NCBI RefSeq assembly: GCF_004011095.1
Contig: NZ_CP028129.1
Location: forward strand, 2,914,001-2,978,000
DNA: 64,000 bases
From: Rathayibacter rathayi
GTDB lineage: Bacteria > Actinomycetota > Actinomycetes > Actinomycetales > Microbacteriaceae
Direction: 5' to 3'
Each line of letters starts with the position of its first letter. The first letter of the stretch is position 1. The notes beneath the pieces were generated by a model. It had not been told where the DNA came from. It made no database searches and worked only from the letters and a program-made list of their open reading frames with translations. The translations under genes were made by a program, and so were the position numbers. This document shows positions 8,540 through 16,581 of this stretch, piece by piece.

Positions 8540-9124
8540 ATGAGCGACGACGCGAAGCAGACCCTCCTCCGCTACCTGCAGGAGGGGCGCGACGCCCTGC
8601 TGCACAAGCTCGACGGTCTCGACGAGTACGACGTACGCCGGCCGCTGGTCGCCACGGGCACGAACCTGCTCGGACTGGTGAAACATGTGGCCGGCACGGA
8701 GGCGGGCTACCTCGGCGCGGTGTTCGGGCGGCCGTTTCCCGAGCCGATGCCGTGGATGGAGGAGGAGTCGGAGCCGAACGCGGATATGTGGGCGACGGCC
8801 GACGAGTCGCTCGCCGACGTGGTCGCGCTGTATCGCCGCGTGTGGGTCCACTCCGACGCGACGGTCGCGGCACTGCCGCTGGATGCTCTGGGCGTCGTGC
8901 CCTGGTGGACCACGCGCGAGGTCTCGCTGGATCGGATCCTCGTCCACATCACCGCCGAGACTCACCGCCACGCGGGCCACGCGGACATCGTCCGCGAGTT
9001 GATCGACGGGCAGGTCGGCTTCCGCACCCCCGGCGGCAACCTGCCGCCGGTTCCCCAGGAGTGGTGGCCCGAGTACCGCGAGCGCCTCGAATCGCTGGCG
9101 CGCGCTGTCCGCGATCGGGGCTGA
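8540..9124 (+). CDS. DinB-like (DUF664) metal-binding protein
   Basis: 194 residues. A four-helix DinB fold is indicated by a first histidine in LVKHVAGTE (about residue 49) and the pair in ITAETHRHAGHADIVREL (about residues 140-150), which together form the usual metal site. Members include mycothiol- or bacillithiol-dependent S-transferases. The start ATG 8540 is preceded by a strong G-rich site (gctgggggg). It stands alone between palindrome A and a repeat-rich gap. Confidence 0.85.
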   Translation: MSDDAKQTLLRYLQEGRDALLHKLDGLDEYDVRRPLVATGTNLLGLVKHVAGTEAGYLGAVFGRPFPEPMPWMEEESEPNADMWATADESLADVVALYRRVWVHSDATVAALPLDALGVVPWWTTREVSLDRILVHITAETHRHAGHADIVRELIDGQVGFRTPGGNLPPVPQEWWPEYRERLESLARAVRDRG

Positions 9125-9133
9125 CGTACGGCG

Positions 9134-9207
9134 GCGATCGGTGCTGACGTACGGCCTCGACCGGTGCTGACGTCGATCGGTACGGCCTCGACCGGTGCTG
9201 ACGTCAC
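9134..9207. repeat. Short tandem repeats after the DinB gene
   Basis: The unit containing cggtgctgacgt occurs three times (CGATCGGTGCTGACG, then CTCGACCGGTGCTGACG twice), with intervening cggtacggcctcg also repeated. It is non-coding as far as can be seen. Confidence 0.7.
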
Positions 9208-9251
9208 CCCGCGCCCGCGCCGCCCGGCTGCTTAGCGTGCTTGACGCCCAT

Positions 9252-9380
9252 CTGCGATCTTGCAGGATGAGGTGCGATTCGCAGGACTCCGAGGTGCGAT
9301 TTGCAGGGGATCCCGACGACGCCGAGCCCGACTGGCGGAGGAGAGCGCTCTCCGGTGCGCATCCCCTGCAAATCGGACGG
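9252..9380. repeat. Family E element: tandem TGCGATnTGCAGG units plus inverted copy
   Basis: Three head-to-tail units of about 20 bp (TGCGATCTTGCAGG, TGCGATTCGCAGGAC, TGCGATTTGCAGGGG) are followed by a central AGAGCGCTCT palindrome and an inverted unit CCCCTGCAAATCGGAC. A related element with the same order is found at 21,170-21,276 and a half element at 17,629. The rest of the 9,125-9,544 gap holds no recognised gene. Confidence 0.7.
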
Positions 9381-9544
9381 TGCTCGCCAGGCGGCGGCCC
9401 CGGAGACAGCGCGTGAGCACAAGAGGGAACCCGCACCCCTCGGGCCCACCCCCGTCAAGGGGTGGGTAGCAGGGTTGCCGCCGTCCTACCGTCGAAAGAC
9501 GCACCGGCCGGAGTGGCGCTTCGGTGATCCAGGGGGAGGACGAG

Positions 9545-9886
9545 ATGCAGAAGTTGTATTACGCGAGCGGATATGTGCTGCTGGGTGACCAGGTGTGCTC
9601 GGCGGTGGTCGAGTACGCCCAGGCGCTGGCCAACGTGGGCAAGTCGGACCTCGTCGTGGTGCCGTCCCTCTCGGACGAGGGGCTGCGCGGGGAGACCCGG
9701 TTCCTGGTCGGACCGGCCAGCCAGCTTTTCACTAGCCCGGCGCTCGATCGCGGCGTTGACCTCGATGACCCGGAGGCGGTGGAGTCGATGCGCGAGAAGA
9801 CCCGCCGACTCCAGCCCGCTCGGCCGACAATGCAGCCCCGCGACGAGGACGAGGGCGATGCGGACGGCGGGACCGACTATCTCTGA
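9545..9886 (+). CDS. Conserved-looking hypothetical protein, 113 residues
   Basis: ATG 9545 follows an excellent ribosome binding site (gggggaggacgag). The protein reads MQKLYYASGYVLLGDQVCSA and continues with an alpha/beta-like first half and a charged C-terminal tail (RDEDEGDADGG). It is cytoplasmic, with no motif I recognise. It ends four bases before the stop of the convergent AraC-type gene. Confidence 0.75.
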   Translation: MQKLYYASGYVLLGDQVCSAVVEYAQALANVGKSDLVVVPSLSDEGLRGETRFLVGPASQLFTSPALDRGVDLDDPEAVESMREKTRRLQPARPTMQPRDEDEGDADGGTDYL

Positions 9887-9890
9887 GCGC

Positions 9891-10838
9891 TCAGGAGTCG
9901 AGCGTGGTGCTGGGGCGCTCGCCGAAGCGGTGGGCATAGGAGGCCGAGAATCGGCCTAAGTGCGCGAAGCCCCAGCGCCGCGCTACTTCGCTGACGCTGA
10001 CGATTCCGGATTCGCCCGCCCGCAGCTCCTTCCGCACGCCGTCGAGCCGGATCCGGCGCAGATAGTCGACCGCGGTGAAACCGAACTCGCGGCGGAACTC
10101 GCTCTGCAGTGTCCGCAGGCCCGTGCCTGCCGCCTCGGCGATCTGCTCGGTGCGCAGTGGCTCATGTGAGTGTGCGTACATGAACTCGATCGCCAGCCGC
10201 AGCCGCCCCGAGCGGGGTACTCCGAGGTCGCCGGGGGTGTCGAGTGTCGTATGCGGAAAGGTCTCGAGCAGCGCCACCGCGATGGCGCGATCGGCCTCGT
10301 GGCGCAGGAGTGGCGAACTGTCGGCGTCGTAGATCACCCGCGCGACCGTGGCGACCGTCGCCGACCAGCGTCGCAGCGCCGCGCCCTCGGGTCGGGCGGT
10401 GGTGTCGAAGAGGAGGGGACCGGTCGTGCCCTCCACCTCCTCCGCGATGCGTTCGAGATAGGCGCCGTCGAAGTGGATGAGGTTTTGCCGGTAGTCGTGG
10501 AACTCGAACCGGCTGGGCCGGTTGTTGACGAAGACTGCCGGCTGCCCGAATCCGAGGATCACTGCGTCGCCGTCGAGATCGGTGACTCCCTCGCCGGCGG
10601 TCAGCCACGAGACGACGTACTCGCCCCTTGTCTGGATGGAGCCCTGCACGGAGCCGGCGAACTGGCTGCCGCGGAGGGTGACGTCGCCGTCGCCGACGGA
10701 GGTGTAGCGGTACGAGAAGTCGGTGCTCGGCTCGACGATGAAGCGGTGTCCGTTGTAGGACTGCTCGAACAGGGCCCGCGCCTGCTCGACATCGTGCCCG
10801 CCGATGTCGGAGCGCGTGACGTCGTCGTTCTGTTCCAT
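9891..10838 (-). CDS. AraC-family transcriptional regulator
   Basis: 315 residues. The N-terminal 180 residues resemble the AraC-binding-like domain of the AraC/OxyS-like group, and the C-terminus carries the double helix-turn-helix (LRTEQIAEAAGTGLRTLQSE, then VSVSEVARRWGFAHLGRFSA). It ends with the usual RFGERPSTTL. AraC regulators generally activate catabolic or stress genes in response to a small ligand. ATG 10838 (MEQNDDVT) is preferred; an ATG six codons upstream is possible. The target is not evident. Confidence 0.88.
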   Translation of the reverse strand: MEQNDDVTRSDIGGHDVEQARALFEQSYNGHRFIVEPSTDFSYRYTSVGDGDVTLRGSQFAGSVQGSIQTRGEYVVSWLTAGEGVTDLDGDAVILGFGQPAVFVNNRPSRFEFHDYRQNLIHFDGAYLERIAEEVEGTTGPLLFDTTARPEGAALRRWSATVATVARVIYDADSSPLLRHEADRAIAVALLETFPHTTLDTPGDLGVPRSGRLRLAIEFMYAHSHEPLRTEQIAEAAGTGLRTLQSEFRREFGFTAVDYLRRIRLDGVRKELRAGESGIVSVSEVARRWGFAHLGRFSASYAHRFGERPSTTLDS

Positions 10839-10895
10839 CGGCAACCAGAGTCGCACGGCGGGCGCCCGCAGTAGTGTGCCCCTTCCGGGGCTTCG

Positions 10896-11252
10896 CTAGA
10901 CGGATAGACGGGTCGCGGGCCCTGCGGCACGCGTCATCGCCTGGACCGTGGCGGCCTGGAACTGGCTAAGGAGCACCACGGTGTGCCGCGCTCCGGCTTC
11001 GACTGCGAGGGAGAACGTGGCTCCGGCCGGGGTGGCCCGCCACGACCGGATGGTGTGGGTGCCGACCCGGGTCGAGGCGCCGGTGGCCGCGCTCCGCAGC
11101 ACCAGGGAGTCCGGTGTCACGCAGAGCGCACCACCCACTCCGGCGATGGTCGATGAGCATTCAAAACCTGCATCGTCCGGCACCGTGCCGGCGAGTTCGA
11201 CGAAGTCGGTGACCTCCATCGGCTCCGCACGGTCCAGGTCACCTTCAGGCAC
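10896..11252 (-). CDS. Small protein, possibly PH-like domain
   Basis: 118 residues from GTG 11252, or 107 from ATG 11219. The sequence alternates short beta-like segments (GGALCVTPDSLVLRSAA, THTIRSWRATPAGATFSLAV) and ends with a helix (LSQFQAATVQAMTRA), a pattern like bacterial pleckstrin-homology domains. That assignment is by eye only. It begins 7 bp after the DUF7882-like gene and is probably its operon partner. Confidence 0.6.
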   Translation of the reverse strand: MPEGDLDRAEPMEVTDFVELAGTVPDDAGFECSSTIAGVGGALCVTPDSLVLRSAATGASTRVGTHTIRSWRATPAGATFSLAVEAGARHTVVLLSQFQAATVQAMTRAAGPATRLSV

Positions 11253-11259
11253 GGCGCGC

Positions 11260-11595
11260 TCAGGCCGCGTGAGTGAGCCCGGAGGACTCGGACTGCTGCG
11301 TCGGCTCGGCGACGATGCGCAGGCCGCGTCCGCTGTTGGCCTCCTCCATCAGCGCGCGCACCCAGCTGGAGTTGATCGCGGGCATGCGGCTGCCGTGGAA
11401 CGAGAACTGCAGCGGGATGGTGGGGTGCAGCCACAGCGTGTGACGGCCGGTGCCGTTCGTACTCGACGCGTCGAGCTGGAATGCGAACGCCTCGTCGCGG
11501 CGGAACTTGTTGATCATGACGATCTGCAGGTGCGCGAGCGCCCGGTCGTCGATCTCGTGCGAAGTGGGGGGAGTGCCGTAGAGCAGAGCGCCCAT
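11260..11595 (-). CDS. DUF7882-like small protein
   Basis: 111 residues. It begins MGALLYGTPPTSHEIDDRAL and continues with AHLQIVMINKFRRDEAFAFQ and LWLHPTIPLQFSFHGSRMP, the pattern I associate with a Microbacteriaceae-restricted family (DUF7882) often mislabelled as DNA ligase. Function is unknown. The start ATG 11595 gives the canonical N-terminus. It is followed closely by the possible PH-like gene. Confidence 0.75.
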   Translation of the reverse strand: MGALLYGTPPTSHEIDDRALAHLQIVMINKFRRDEAFAFQLDASSTNGTGRHTLWLHPTIPLQFSFHGSRMPAINSSWVRALMEEANSGRGLRIVAEPTQQSESSGLTHAA

Positions 11596-11796
11596 GATAT
11601 GTTCCGCCGTTCTGTGCTGTGTCGCGGAGCCGGCCGCGACGGTGGCTGTCCCGGCGAGTGCCGCCGGGAGGGGAGTGCATGGGGAGTGCCGGTTCGAGGG
11701 GAGTGGAGCGCGAGTCGGTGGGGAGTCGGATGCGGACCCGGTCTGCGCCGTCGGACGGTGCTGCCAAGTCGCGAGGATTACAGGATGTCGAGCCGG

Positions 11797-11870
11797 GGGT
11801 AGCGGTCTGCGGGTAGCGGTCTTGGGGTACCGGTCTTGGGGGAAGCGGTCTTGGGGGTACCGGTCCGGAG
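11797..11870. repeat. Minisatellite upstream of the DUF7882-like gene
   Basis: Four to five imperfect tandem units around GGTACCGGTCTTGGGG, with variants ggtagcggtctgcggg and gaagcggtcttggggg. It lies about 200 bp upstream of the DUF7882-like start. The remaining sequence from 11,596 to 12,098 shows no convincing gene. Confidence 0.75.
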
Positions 11871-12098
11871 TATTGAGCTCCCGGGATGAGGGGCCCGGAT
11901 GCCGTCGTGCCGATCTCTGCGGACACCTGCTCCGCCACCCGGTGGACCCTGACGGTTGAGCCGCCCCCCGGCTGTTCTCCGAAAGTACGCTTCTGCGTCG
12001 ACGGGCACGCGCCGCTATCCACAATGCGAAACGGACGCGGCCTCGCCGAGCTGGCTCCTCAGCCCGGCGCTTCCTACGCCGAGCGTTGAGCGGCTCCG

Positions 12099-12317
12099 GT
12101 GCACACCGCCGCGCCCCCTCCCGCCGACACCGCTTCGGCTCCTCGAGACACTGCGCCCCTCCGCGAGACGCCCTCGACGCAGAGGTGGCTCGCGGAACAG
12201 GACGGTGTCTCGGCGGCGCAGGTCGTGATGCAGATCACGACGCGGTGGGGAGAGGGGGCCGTTCTACCGGCGACCACCGACCGGGGGGCACCTCAGCGAA
12301 TACTCCTCGGGGCTTGA
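12099..12317 (+). pseudogene. Possible remnant with aldo/keto-reductase-like C-terminal segment
   Basis: A 72-codon frame from GTG 12099 contains WLAEQDGVSAAQVVMQITTR and GAVLPATTDRGAPQRI, which resembles the late part of aldo/keto reductases (a helix with GVSPAQ followed by a VIP..T..RI segment). The rest of such an enzyme is absent. It may be a decayed fragment or a genuine small protein; the resemblance was judged by eye. Confidence 0.3.
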
Positions 12318-12330
12318 CTAGAGTCCCCTC

Positions 12331-12765
12331 ATGCGTGACGACTCCCTAGCTCCGCCCGATCTGCCCGCCGACCTCGTCGCTGCCCTCGCCGCGGTCGAGG
12401 CGGGCCTGGCCGCGATGGCCGCGGGCGACCCGGAACCCTACCGCCGTTGCTGGGCCGACTCCACCGACTCCACCCTTTTCGGCGCCTTCGGCACGATCGA
12501 GCGCGGGCGGGCGGCGATCGAGGAGACCCTCGACTGGGTCGCTGGTCGGTTCGCCGACGGGATGCTCCGCCCGCACTACGACATCGTGCACGCGGCGGGA
12601 GATCTGGCGTACACGGTCGGTCAGGAGACCGGCGAAATCCGCCTCGACGGCGGCGAGTTGAAGTCTGTGGTGATCCGCGTCACCCATGTGTACCGCCGCT
12701 TCGACGATCAGGGCTGGCGCATCGTCCACCGGCACGGAGATCATCCGCCCGCCCTCGAGCGCTGA
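12331..12765 (+). CDS. SnoaL-like/DUF4440 small protein
   Basis: 144 residues from ATG 12331. The layout is that of an NTF2-like cone fold: a leading helix (VAALAAVEAGLAAMAAGDPE), a central strand region and a final HVYRRFDDQGWRIVHRHGDH. Members act as small-molecule isomerases, hydrolases or carriers, so the substrate cannot be predicted. It appears monocistronic. Confidence 0.8.
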   Translation: MRDDSLAPPDLPADLVAALAAVEAGLAAMAAGDPEPYRRCWADSTDSTLFGAFGTIERGRAAIEETLDWVAGRFADGMLRPHYDIVHAAGDLAYTVGQETGEIRLDGGELKSVVIRVTHVYRRFDDQGWRIVHRHGDHPPALER

Positions 12766-12776
12766 CGAGGCGGACG

Positions 12777-13019
12777 GTGGTCGTGTCGCTCGGGACCCTG
12801 GTTTACCTGCCGTGGGCCGCGCGGAAGAGCGTGCTGGCAACGGTCGCCGAGCGGGGCGCGAGCCTGGTGACGCTCGAGGCGGAGGCGCTGCTCCCGCATC
12901 TGGTGGCCGTGCGCGGGGGCCGCGTCGCTCCCGTCCCGACCCCGTTCCTCCTCGCCGCCGACGGCATGCCGCTCGCGAGCGCCGCCGCCCACGGCGGCAC
13001 GCTCTCCTGGCTGCCCTGA
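12777..13019 (+). CDS. Short uncharacterised frame after the SnoaL-like gene
   Basis: An 80-codon frame from GTG 12777 with strong G/C third-position bias. It reads VVVSLGTLVYLPWAARKSVL and ends GGTLSWLP. I recognise no family, and it has no clear ribosome binding site. It could be a small gene or the tail of a lost larger gene. Confidence 0.35.
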   Translation: MVVSLGTLVYLPWAARKSVLATVAERGASLVTLEAEALLPHLVAVRGGRVAPVPTPFLLAADGMPLASAAAHGGTLSWLP

Positions 13020-13064
13020 GCCGCGGTACCCGTGCCTCTGCCCGGCCCGGACCAGGTGCCCACT

Positions 13065-13110
13065 GTCCACAAGTTGTCGCACTCGGCGTCGAGTGCGACA
13101 ACTTCTGGAC
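13065..13110. repeat. Intergenic palindrome, family B copy 1
   Basis: GTCCACAAGTTGTCGCACTC pairs with GAGTGCGACAACTTCTGGAC around a 6-base spacer. The same core AAGTTGTCgCACTC is found at 22,310 and 40,913. It lies between the convergent gene 12,777 and the GH35 gene. Confidence 0.85.
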
Positions 13111-13201
13111 TCTCTCGGGTGTCGGGTGTCCGGGCGGCGGTAGAGCCGGAGGCGCAACGCGGAGCGACGTCCCTCGTCCCTCTCAGCCGTCGTTGTGCAG
13201 G

Positions 13202-14965
13202 TCAGACCTCGGTGTGCCCCAGCTCGGCTCCCGCACGCAGCCGGATCTCCGGCTCGGCGATGCCCTCCAGCTCCAGCACGACCACGCGGTTGCGCCCGGC
13301 GCGGGTCTCCGGCGCGGGGACGATTAGGGTCCGCTGCGGACCGCGGCGCCAGTAGCGGCCGAGGAGGAAGCCGTTCACCCAGACCAGGCCTTTCCCCCAG
13401 TGCAGCGTGTCCAGGTAGAGGTCGGCCGGCTCGTCGAGTTCGAACGAACCGGACGCCAGCTGCGGCCCGGCCGGGAACGCCGACGCGGTGACGGCGAGAT
13501 CCGGCAGGCACTCCAGCGCCAGCGGCCGCGCCGCCCAGCCGGTCAGCTCCGCGCCGTCCAGGCGCACGCCTCCGATCAGGCCCTTGTGCTCGCCGATGCG
13601 CGCGCCGTAGTTCACCCGCCCCTGGTTCTCGACCAGGATCGCGAGCTCGCCTCGTCCGCTGGGCAGCGTCAGCGCGCGCTCGTGGTGGTCGCGAGCGAGC
13701 ACGCCCACCGGCGCGCCGTCCAGCAGCACCCAGGCGCGGTCGCGCACCTCCTCGCCCACCACGAGGCGGGCCGGAGCGGAGGAGCCATCGAGCGTCGTCG
13801 TGACCAGCACGAAGCCGTCGTCGTGGCCGAGGTCGTCGAAGCTGGCCACAGTGTCCAGGTGCGCGGCCGGTCCGAAGGCGGAGTCGAGGCCGAGCAGCCC
13901 CGGTCCGGGGACCAGCGGAGCGGTGAGGGCCGGGGCTGGCGGGCGCACCGCGGGCACCTCCTCCGGCACCGGCGCGTAGCGCGCGATGACGTCGCGGAAC
14001 GCCCAGAACTTGGCGGTCGGGTCGCCGCCTTCGTCCAGCGGGGCGTCGTAGTCGTAGCTCGTCGTGATCGCGGCGTAGCGGCCCTTGTCGTTCGCTCCGC
14101 TGGTCAGGCCGAAGTTGGTGCCGCCGTGGAACATGTAGATGTTGACCGAGCCGCCGGCTGCGAGCAGGGCGTCCAGTTCACGGGCCGAGGCGTCGGCGTC
14201 CGTGGTGTGGTGCTGCGTGCCCCAGTCGTCGAACCAGCCGCACCAGAACTCCATGCACATCAGCGGGCCGGTGGGCTGGAACTCGCGCAGCGTCGCGAGG
14301 CGCTCCGGGGTGCGCGAGCCGAACGAGCCGGTGAGGTGCAGGCCCGGGAGGCTGCCGTCGGCGAGCATCTGCGGGGTCGGCTGGTCGATGGTGGTCAGCG
14401 GCACCGTGATGCCGCAGTCGCGGGTCACCCGCACGAGGGCGGCCAGGTACTCCTTGTCGGAGCCGTACGCGCCGTACTCGTTCTCGATCTGCACGAGCAC
14501 CACGGGCCCGCCCGCGTCGATTTGCCGGGGCGCGACGACGGAGTAGACGCGGTGGAGGTAGTCGCTGACCGCGGCGAGGTAGCGCGGCTCCGAGCGGCGC
14601 ACGCCCACCTCGGGGTCGCGGAACAGCCAGGCGGGGAGCGCGCCGTTGTCCCACTCCGCGCAGATGTAGGGGCCCGGGCGCACGATCGCGTGCATGCCCT
14701 CGGCGGCGATCAGGTCGAGGAAGCGGCCCAGGTCGAGCCCGGCGCCCTCGCGCCATTCGCCGCGGCGTGGCTCGTGCGCGTTCCAGGCGATGTAGGTCTC
14801 GATCGTGTTCAGGCCCATCAGGCGGGCCTTGCGGATTCGGTCGGCCCACAGGTTCGGGTGGACGCGGAAGTAGTGCAGCGCCCCCGACAGGATGCGGTGC
14901 GGGCGGCCATCGAGTTCGAAGTCGTCGGCGCCGATGGCGAAGCGGCTCTCGGGAACGGTAGTCAT
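13202..14965 (-). CDS. Glycoside hydrolase family 35 beta-galactosidase
   Basis: 587 residues, typical of bacterial GH35. The TIM barrel starts at RILSGALHYFRVHPNLW. The probable acid/base Glu is in VQIENEYGAYG (about residue 160) and the nucleophile Glu in MCMEFWCGWFD (about residue 237). FHGGTNFG and the C-terminal beta domains with WVNGFLLGRYW complete the family pattern. The enzyme removes beta-linked galactose from oligosaccharides such as galactans. There is no signal peptide, so it is cytoplasmic. It is the last gene of the locus with the permease at 15,480 and the LacI gene at 16,582. Confidence 0.93.
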   Translation of the reverse strand: MTTVPESRFAIGADDFELDGRPHRILSGALHYFRVHPNLWADRIRKARLMGLNTIETYIAWNAHEPRRGEWREGAGLDLGRFLDLIAAEGMHAIVRPGPYICAEWDNGALPAWLFRDPEVGVRRSEPRYLAAVSDYLHRVYSVVAPRQIDAGGPVVLVQIENEYGAYGSDKEYLAALVRVTRDCGITVPLTTIDQPTPQMLADGSLPGLHLTGSFGSRTPERLATLREFQPTGPLMCMEFWCGWFDDWGTQHHTTDADASARELDALLAAGGSVNIYMFHGGTNFGLTSGANDKGRYAAITTSYDYDAPLDEGGDPTAKFWAFRDVIARYAPVPEEVPAVRPPAPALTAPLVPGPGLLGLDSAFGPAAHLDTVASFDDLGHDDGFVLVTTTLDGSSAPARLVVGEEVRDRAWVLLDGAPVGVLARDHHERALTLPSGRGELAILVENQGRVNYGARIGEHKGLIGGVRLDGAELTGWAARPLALECLPDLAVTASAFPAGPQLASGSFELDEPADLYLDTLHWGKGLVWVNGFLLGRYWRRGPQRTLIVPAPETRAGRNRVVVLELEGIAEPEIRLRAGAELGHTEV

Positions 14966-15014
14966 CTGGATCCCCCTCAGGATCGGTACTCGGTCTGCCC
15001 GAGCGTGAGAACGT

Positions 15015-15050
15015 CGCGGGGCCGACCGGAGCGATCCGGCCGGCCCCGCG
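15015..15050. terminator. Strong GC hairpin between the transporter remnant and GH35
   Basis: CGCGGGGCCGACCGGA pairs with TCCGGCCGGCCCCGCG (15 of 16) around a gcga loop, directly after the stop of the truncated binding-protein gene on the minus strand. There is no clear U tract. It may attenuate or process the transcript before GH35. Confidence 0.55.
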
Positions 15051-15063
15051 TCGCGCAGTGGTG

Positions 15064-15480
15064 CTACTCCGAGACCGTGAAGCCCTGGGCGTTGCCGTAC
15101 TGGACGAGCGTGCTCTGCCAGTCGGCGAGGCCCTGGTCGAGGCTGGTGCCGTTGGCGTAGGCCTGGCCGACGGTGTCGCCGAAGACGCTGTTCGCGTACA
15201 CCTGGTAGGGCAGGTAGGACCAGCCGGAGCGGACGTCCTTCGAGGCCTGGGTCAGCACCTCGTTGATCTTCTGGCCGCCGAAGTACTCCGATTCCTGACC
15301 CGTGAACTCCGAGCTGTCGAGGTCGGCCGTGGTCGAGGGGAATCCACCGCTCTGCAGGAAGACGTCGACCGAGGCCGGGTCGCTGTTCAGCCAGCGCAGG
15401 AACGCGGCGGCCAGCGCCGGGTTCTCGCTCTGCGTAGTGACGGACTGACCGCCGCCGCCGTTCTCGGCGCTGACGGCCAT
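15064..15480 (-). pseudogene. Truncated sugar-binding protein (C-terminal third only)
   Basis: A 138-codon frame from ATG 15480 whose stop-start junction with the upstream permease is TGATG (one base shared). From residue 4 the sequence is the C-terminal part of a family 1 solute-binding protein (SAENGGGGQSVTTQSENPAL, AAFLRWLNSDPA, and a SGWSYLPYQVYANSVF lobe). Signal peptide, lipobox and the first two thirds are absent, so it cannot act as a binding protein. The second permease usual for this locus type is also missing. The simplest reading is a deletion that fused the start codon of the second permease to the middle of the binding-protein gene. Confidence 0.8.
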
Positions 15481-16421
15481 CAGTTCTCCTTCCGCGCGCC
15501 GCGGAGCTGCACGACGTAGGCGATTACCGCGGTGATCACGCCCATGACGATGGCGACTGTGGCCGACGTGTTGTACTGCTGACCGGCGAAGGACAGGTTG
15601 TAGGCGTACATGTTCGGGGTGAAGTAGGTGGTGATGATGTTCGGCGCCAGCGTCCGGAGGATGTTCGGCTCGTTGAACAGCTGGAAGCTGCCGATGATCG
15701 AGAAGATCGTGGCGATGACGATCGCGCCGCGCAGAGCGGGCAGCTTGATCGAGCGGATCACGCGCATCGGCCCGGCGCCGTCGATCTCCGCCGCCTCGTA
15801 GAGCTCGCCGGGAATCGTCTTCAGCGCGGAGTAGAAGATGAGCATGTTGTAGCCCACGAACTCCCAGGTGACGATGTTGCCGATCGAGGCGAGGATCCAG
15901 TCGCGCGAGAACGGCTGGACGACGTCGGAGCCGAGCAGGTCGTTGACGTTCGCGGCCAGGCCGAAGGTGTCGCCGTAGATGAAGCCCCACATCAGCACCG
16001 CGACGACCGCGGGGACGGCGTAGGGCAGGAAGACCACGATGCGGAAGAAGCCGGTGCCGTGCAGGCGTCCGCTGTCGATCGCGAGGGCCGCGATGAGGGC
16101 TAGCACGAGCATCACGGGGACCTGAACGACCAGGAACAGCAGGACACGGCCGAAGCCCTCCCAGAAGTTCGCATCGGTGAAGATCGCGGTGTAGTTGGCG
16201 AAGCCGACGAAGGAGTTGCCGCCCACCAGCTGCTCGCGGAACAGGCTGAGGGAGATCGAAGAGACGACCGGGGCGATGAAGACCAGGAGGAAGACGACGA
16301 GGAAGGGGGCGACGAACGCCAGGCCCTTCCACTCGCTCTTCGCCCGCGACTTCGGGGCCGCGAGGGGGGACGCCGGAGAGGCGTCCTCGCTCAGCGGGAC
16401 GGGGGGAGACGACGTCGTCAT
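15480..16421 (-). CDS. Sugar ABC transporter permease (first subunit of the GH35 locus)
   Basis: 313 residues with a cytoplasmic leader and six expected helices, the first being GLAFVAPFLVVFLLVFIAPV. The EAA loop reads ELYEAAEIDGAGPMRV at about residue 215. It is MalF-like and would normally pair with a second permease, which is missing here. The gene is divergent from the LacI gene at 16,582 and two copies of TGTTCACGTC lie between them. Without a partner subunit or a full binding protein, the importer is probably inactive. Confidence 0.9.
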   Translation of the reverse strand: MTTSSPPVPLSEDASPASPLAAPKSRAKSEWKGLAFVAPFLVVFLLVFIAPVVSSISLSLFREQLVGGNSFVGFANYTAIFTDANFWEGFGRVLLFLVVQVPVMLVLALIAALAIDSGRLHGTGFFRIVVFLPYAVPAVVAVLMWGFIYGDTFGLAANVNDLLGSDVVQPFSRDWILASIGNIVTWEFVGYNMLIFYSALKTIPGELYEAAEIDGAGPMRVIRSIKLPALRGAIVIATIFSIIGSFQLFNEPNILRTLAPNIITTYFTPNMYAYNLSFAGQQYNTSATVAIVMGVITAVIAYVVQLRGARKEN

Positions 16422-16455
16422 GGCGGTTCCGTTCAGGAGTGGTGCGGGCCCGCCA

Positions 16456-16504
16456 TGTTCACGTCAACACGGCAGAGCGTCACCGTGGCATGTTCACGTC
16501 GCCA
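16456..16504. promoter_or_regulatory. Two LacI-type operators between the permease and lacI genes
   Basis: TGTTCACGTCAACA (16456-16469) is a near-perfect palindrome, and a second half-matching copy TGTTCACGTCGCCA lies at 16491-16504, 35 bp away. The pattern resembles operators of actinobacterial beta-galactoside LacI repressors. They flank the divergent promoters of the permease and the regulator. Confidence 0.65.
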
Positions 16505-16581
16505 CCCGCGACAGCGTTGGTGTCGCGATTCGATGCGCGGTGCCCCACGGCCGGCCGGCGGCGCGCTATAAAGGGAAGCCC

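Noticed and set aside
13400..15160. A 586-codon plus-strand frame opposite the GH35 gene
   Set aside because: Arg/Gly/Val-rich shadow of the clearly homologous GH35 gene on the other strand.
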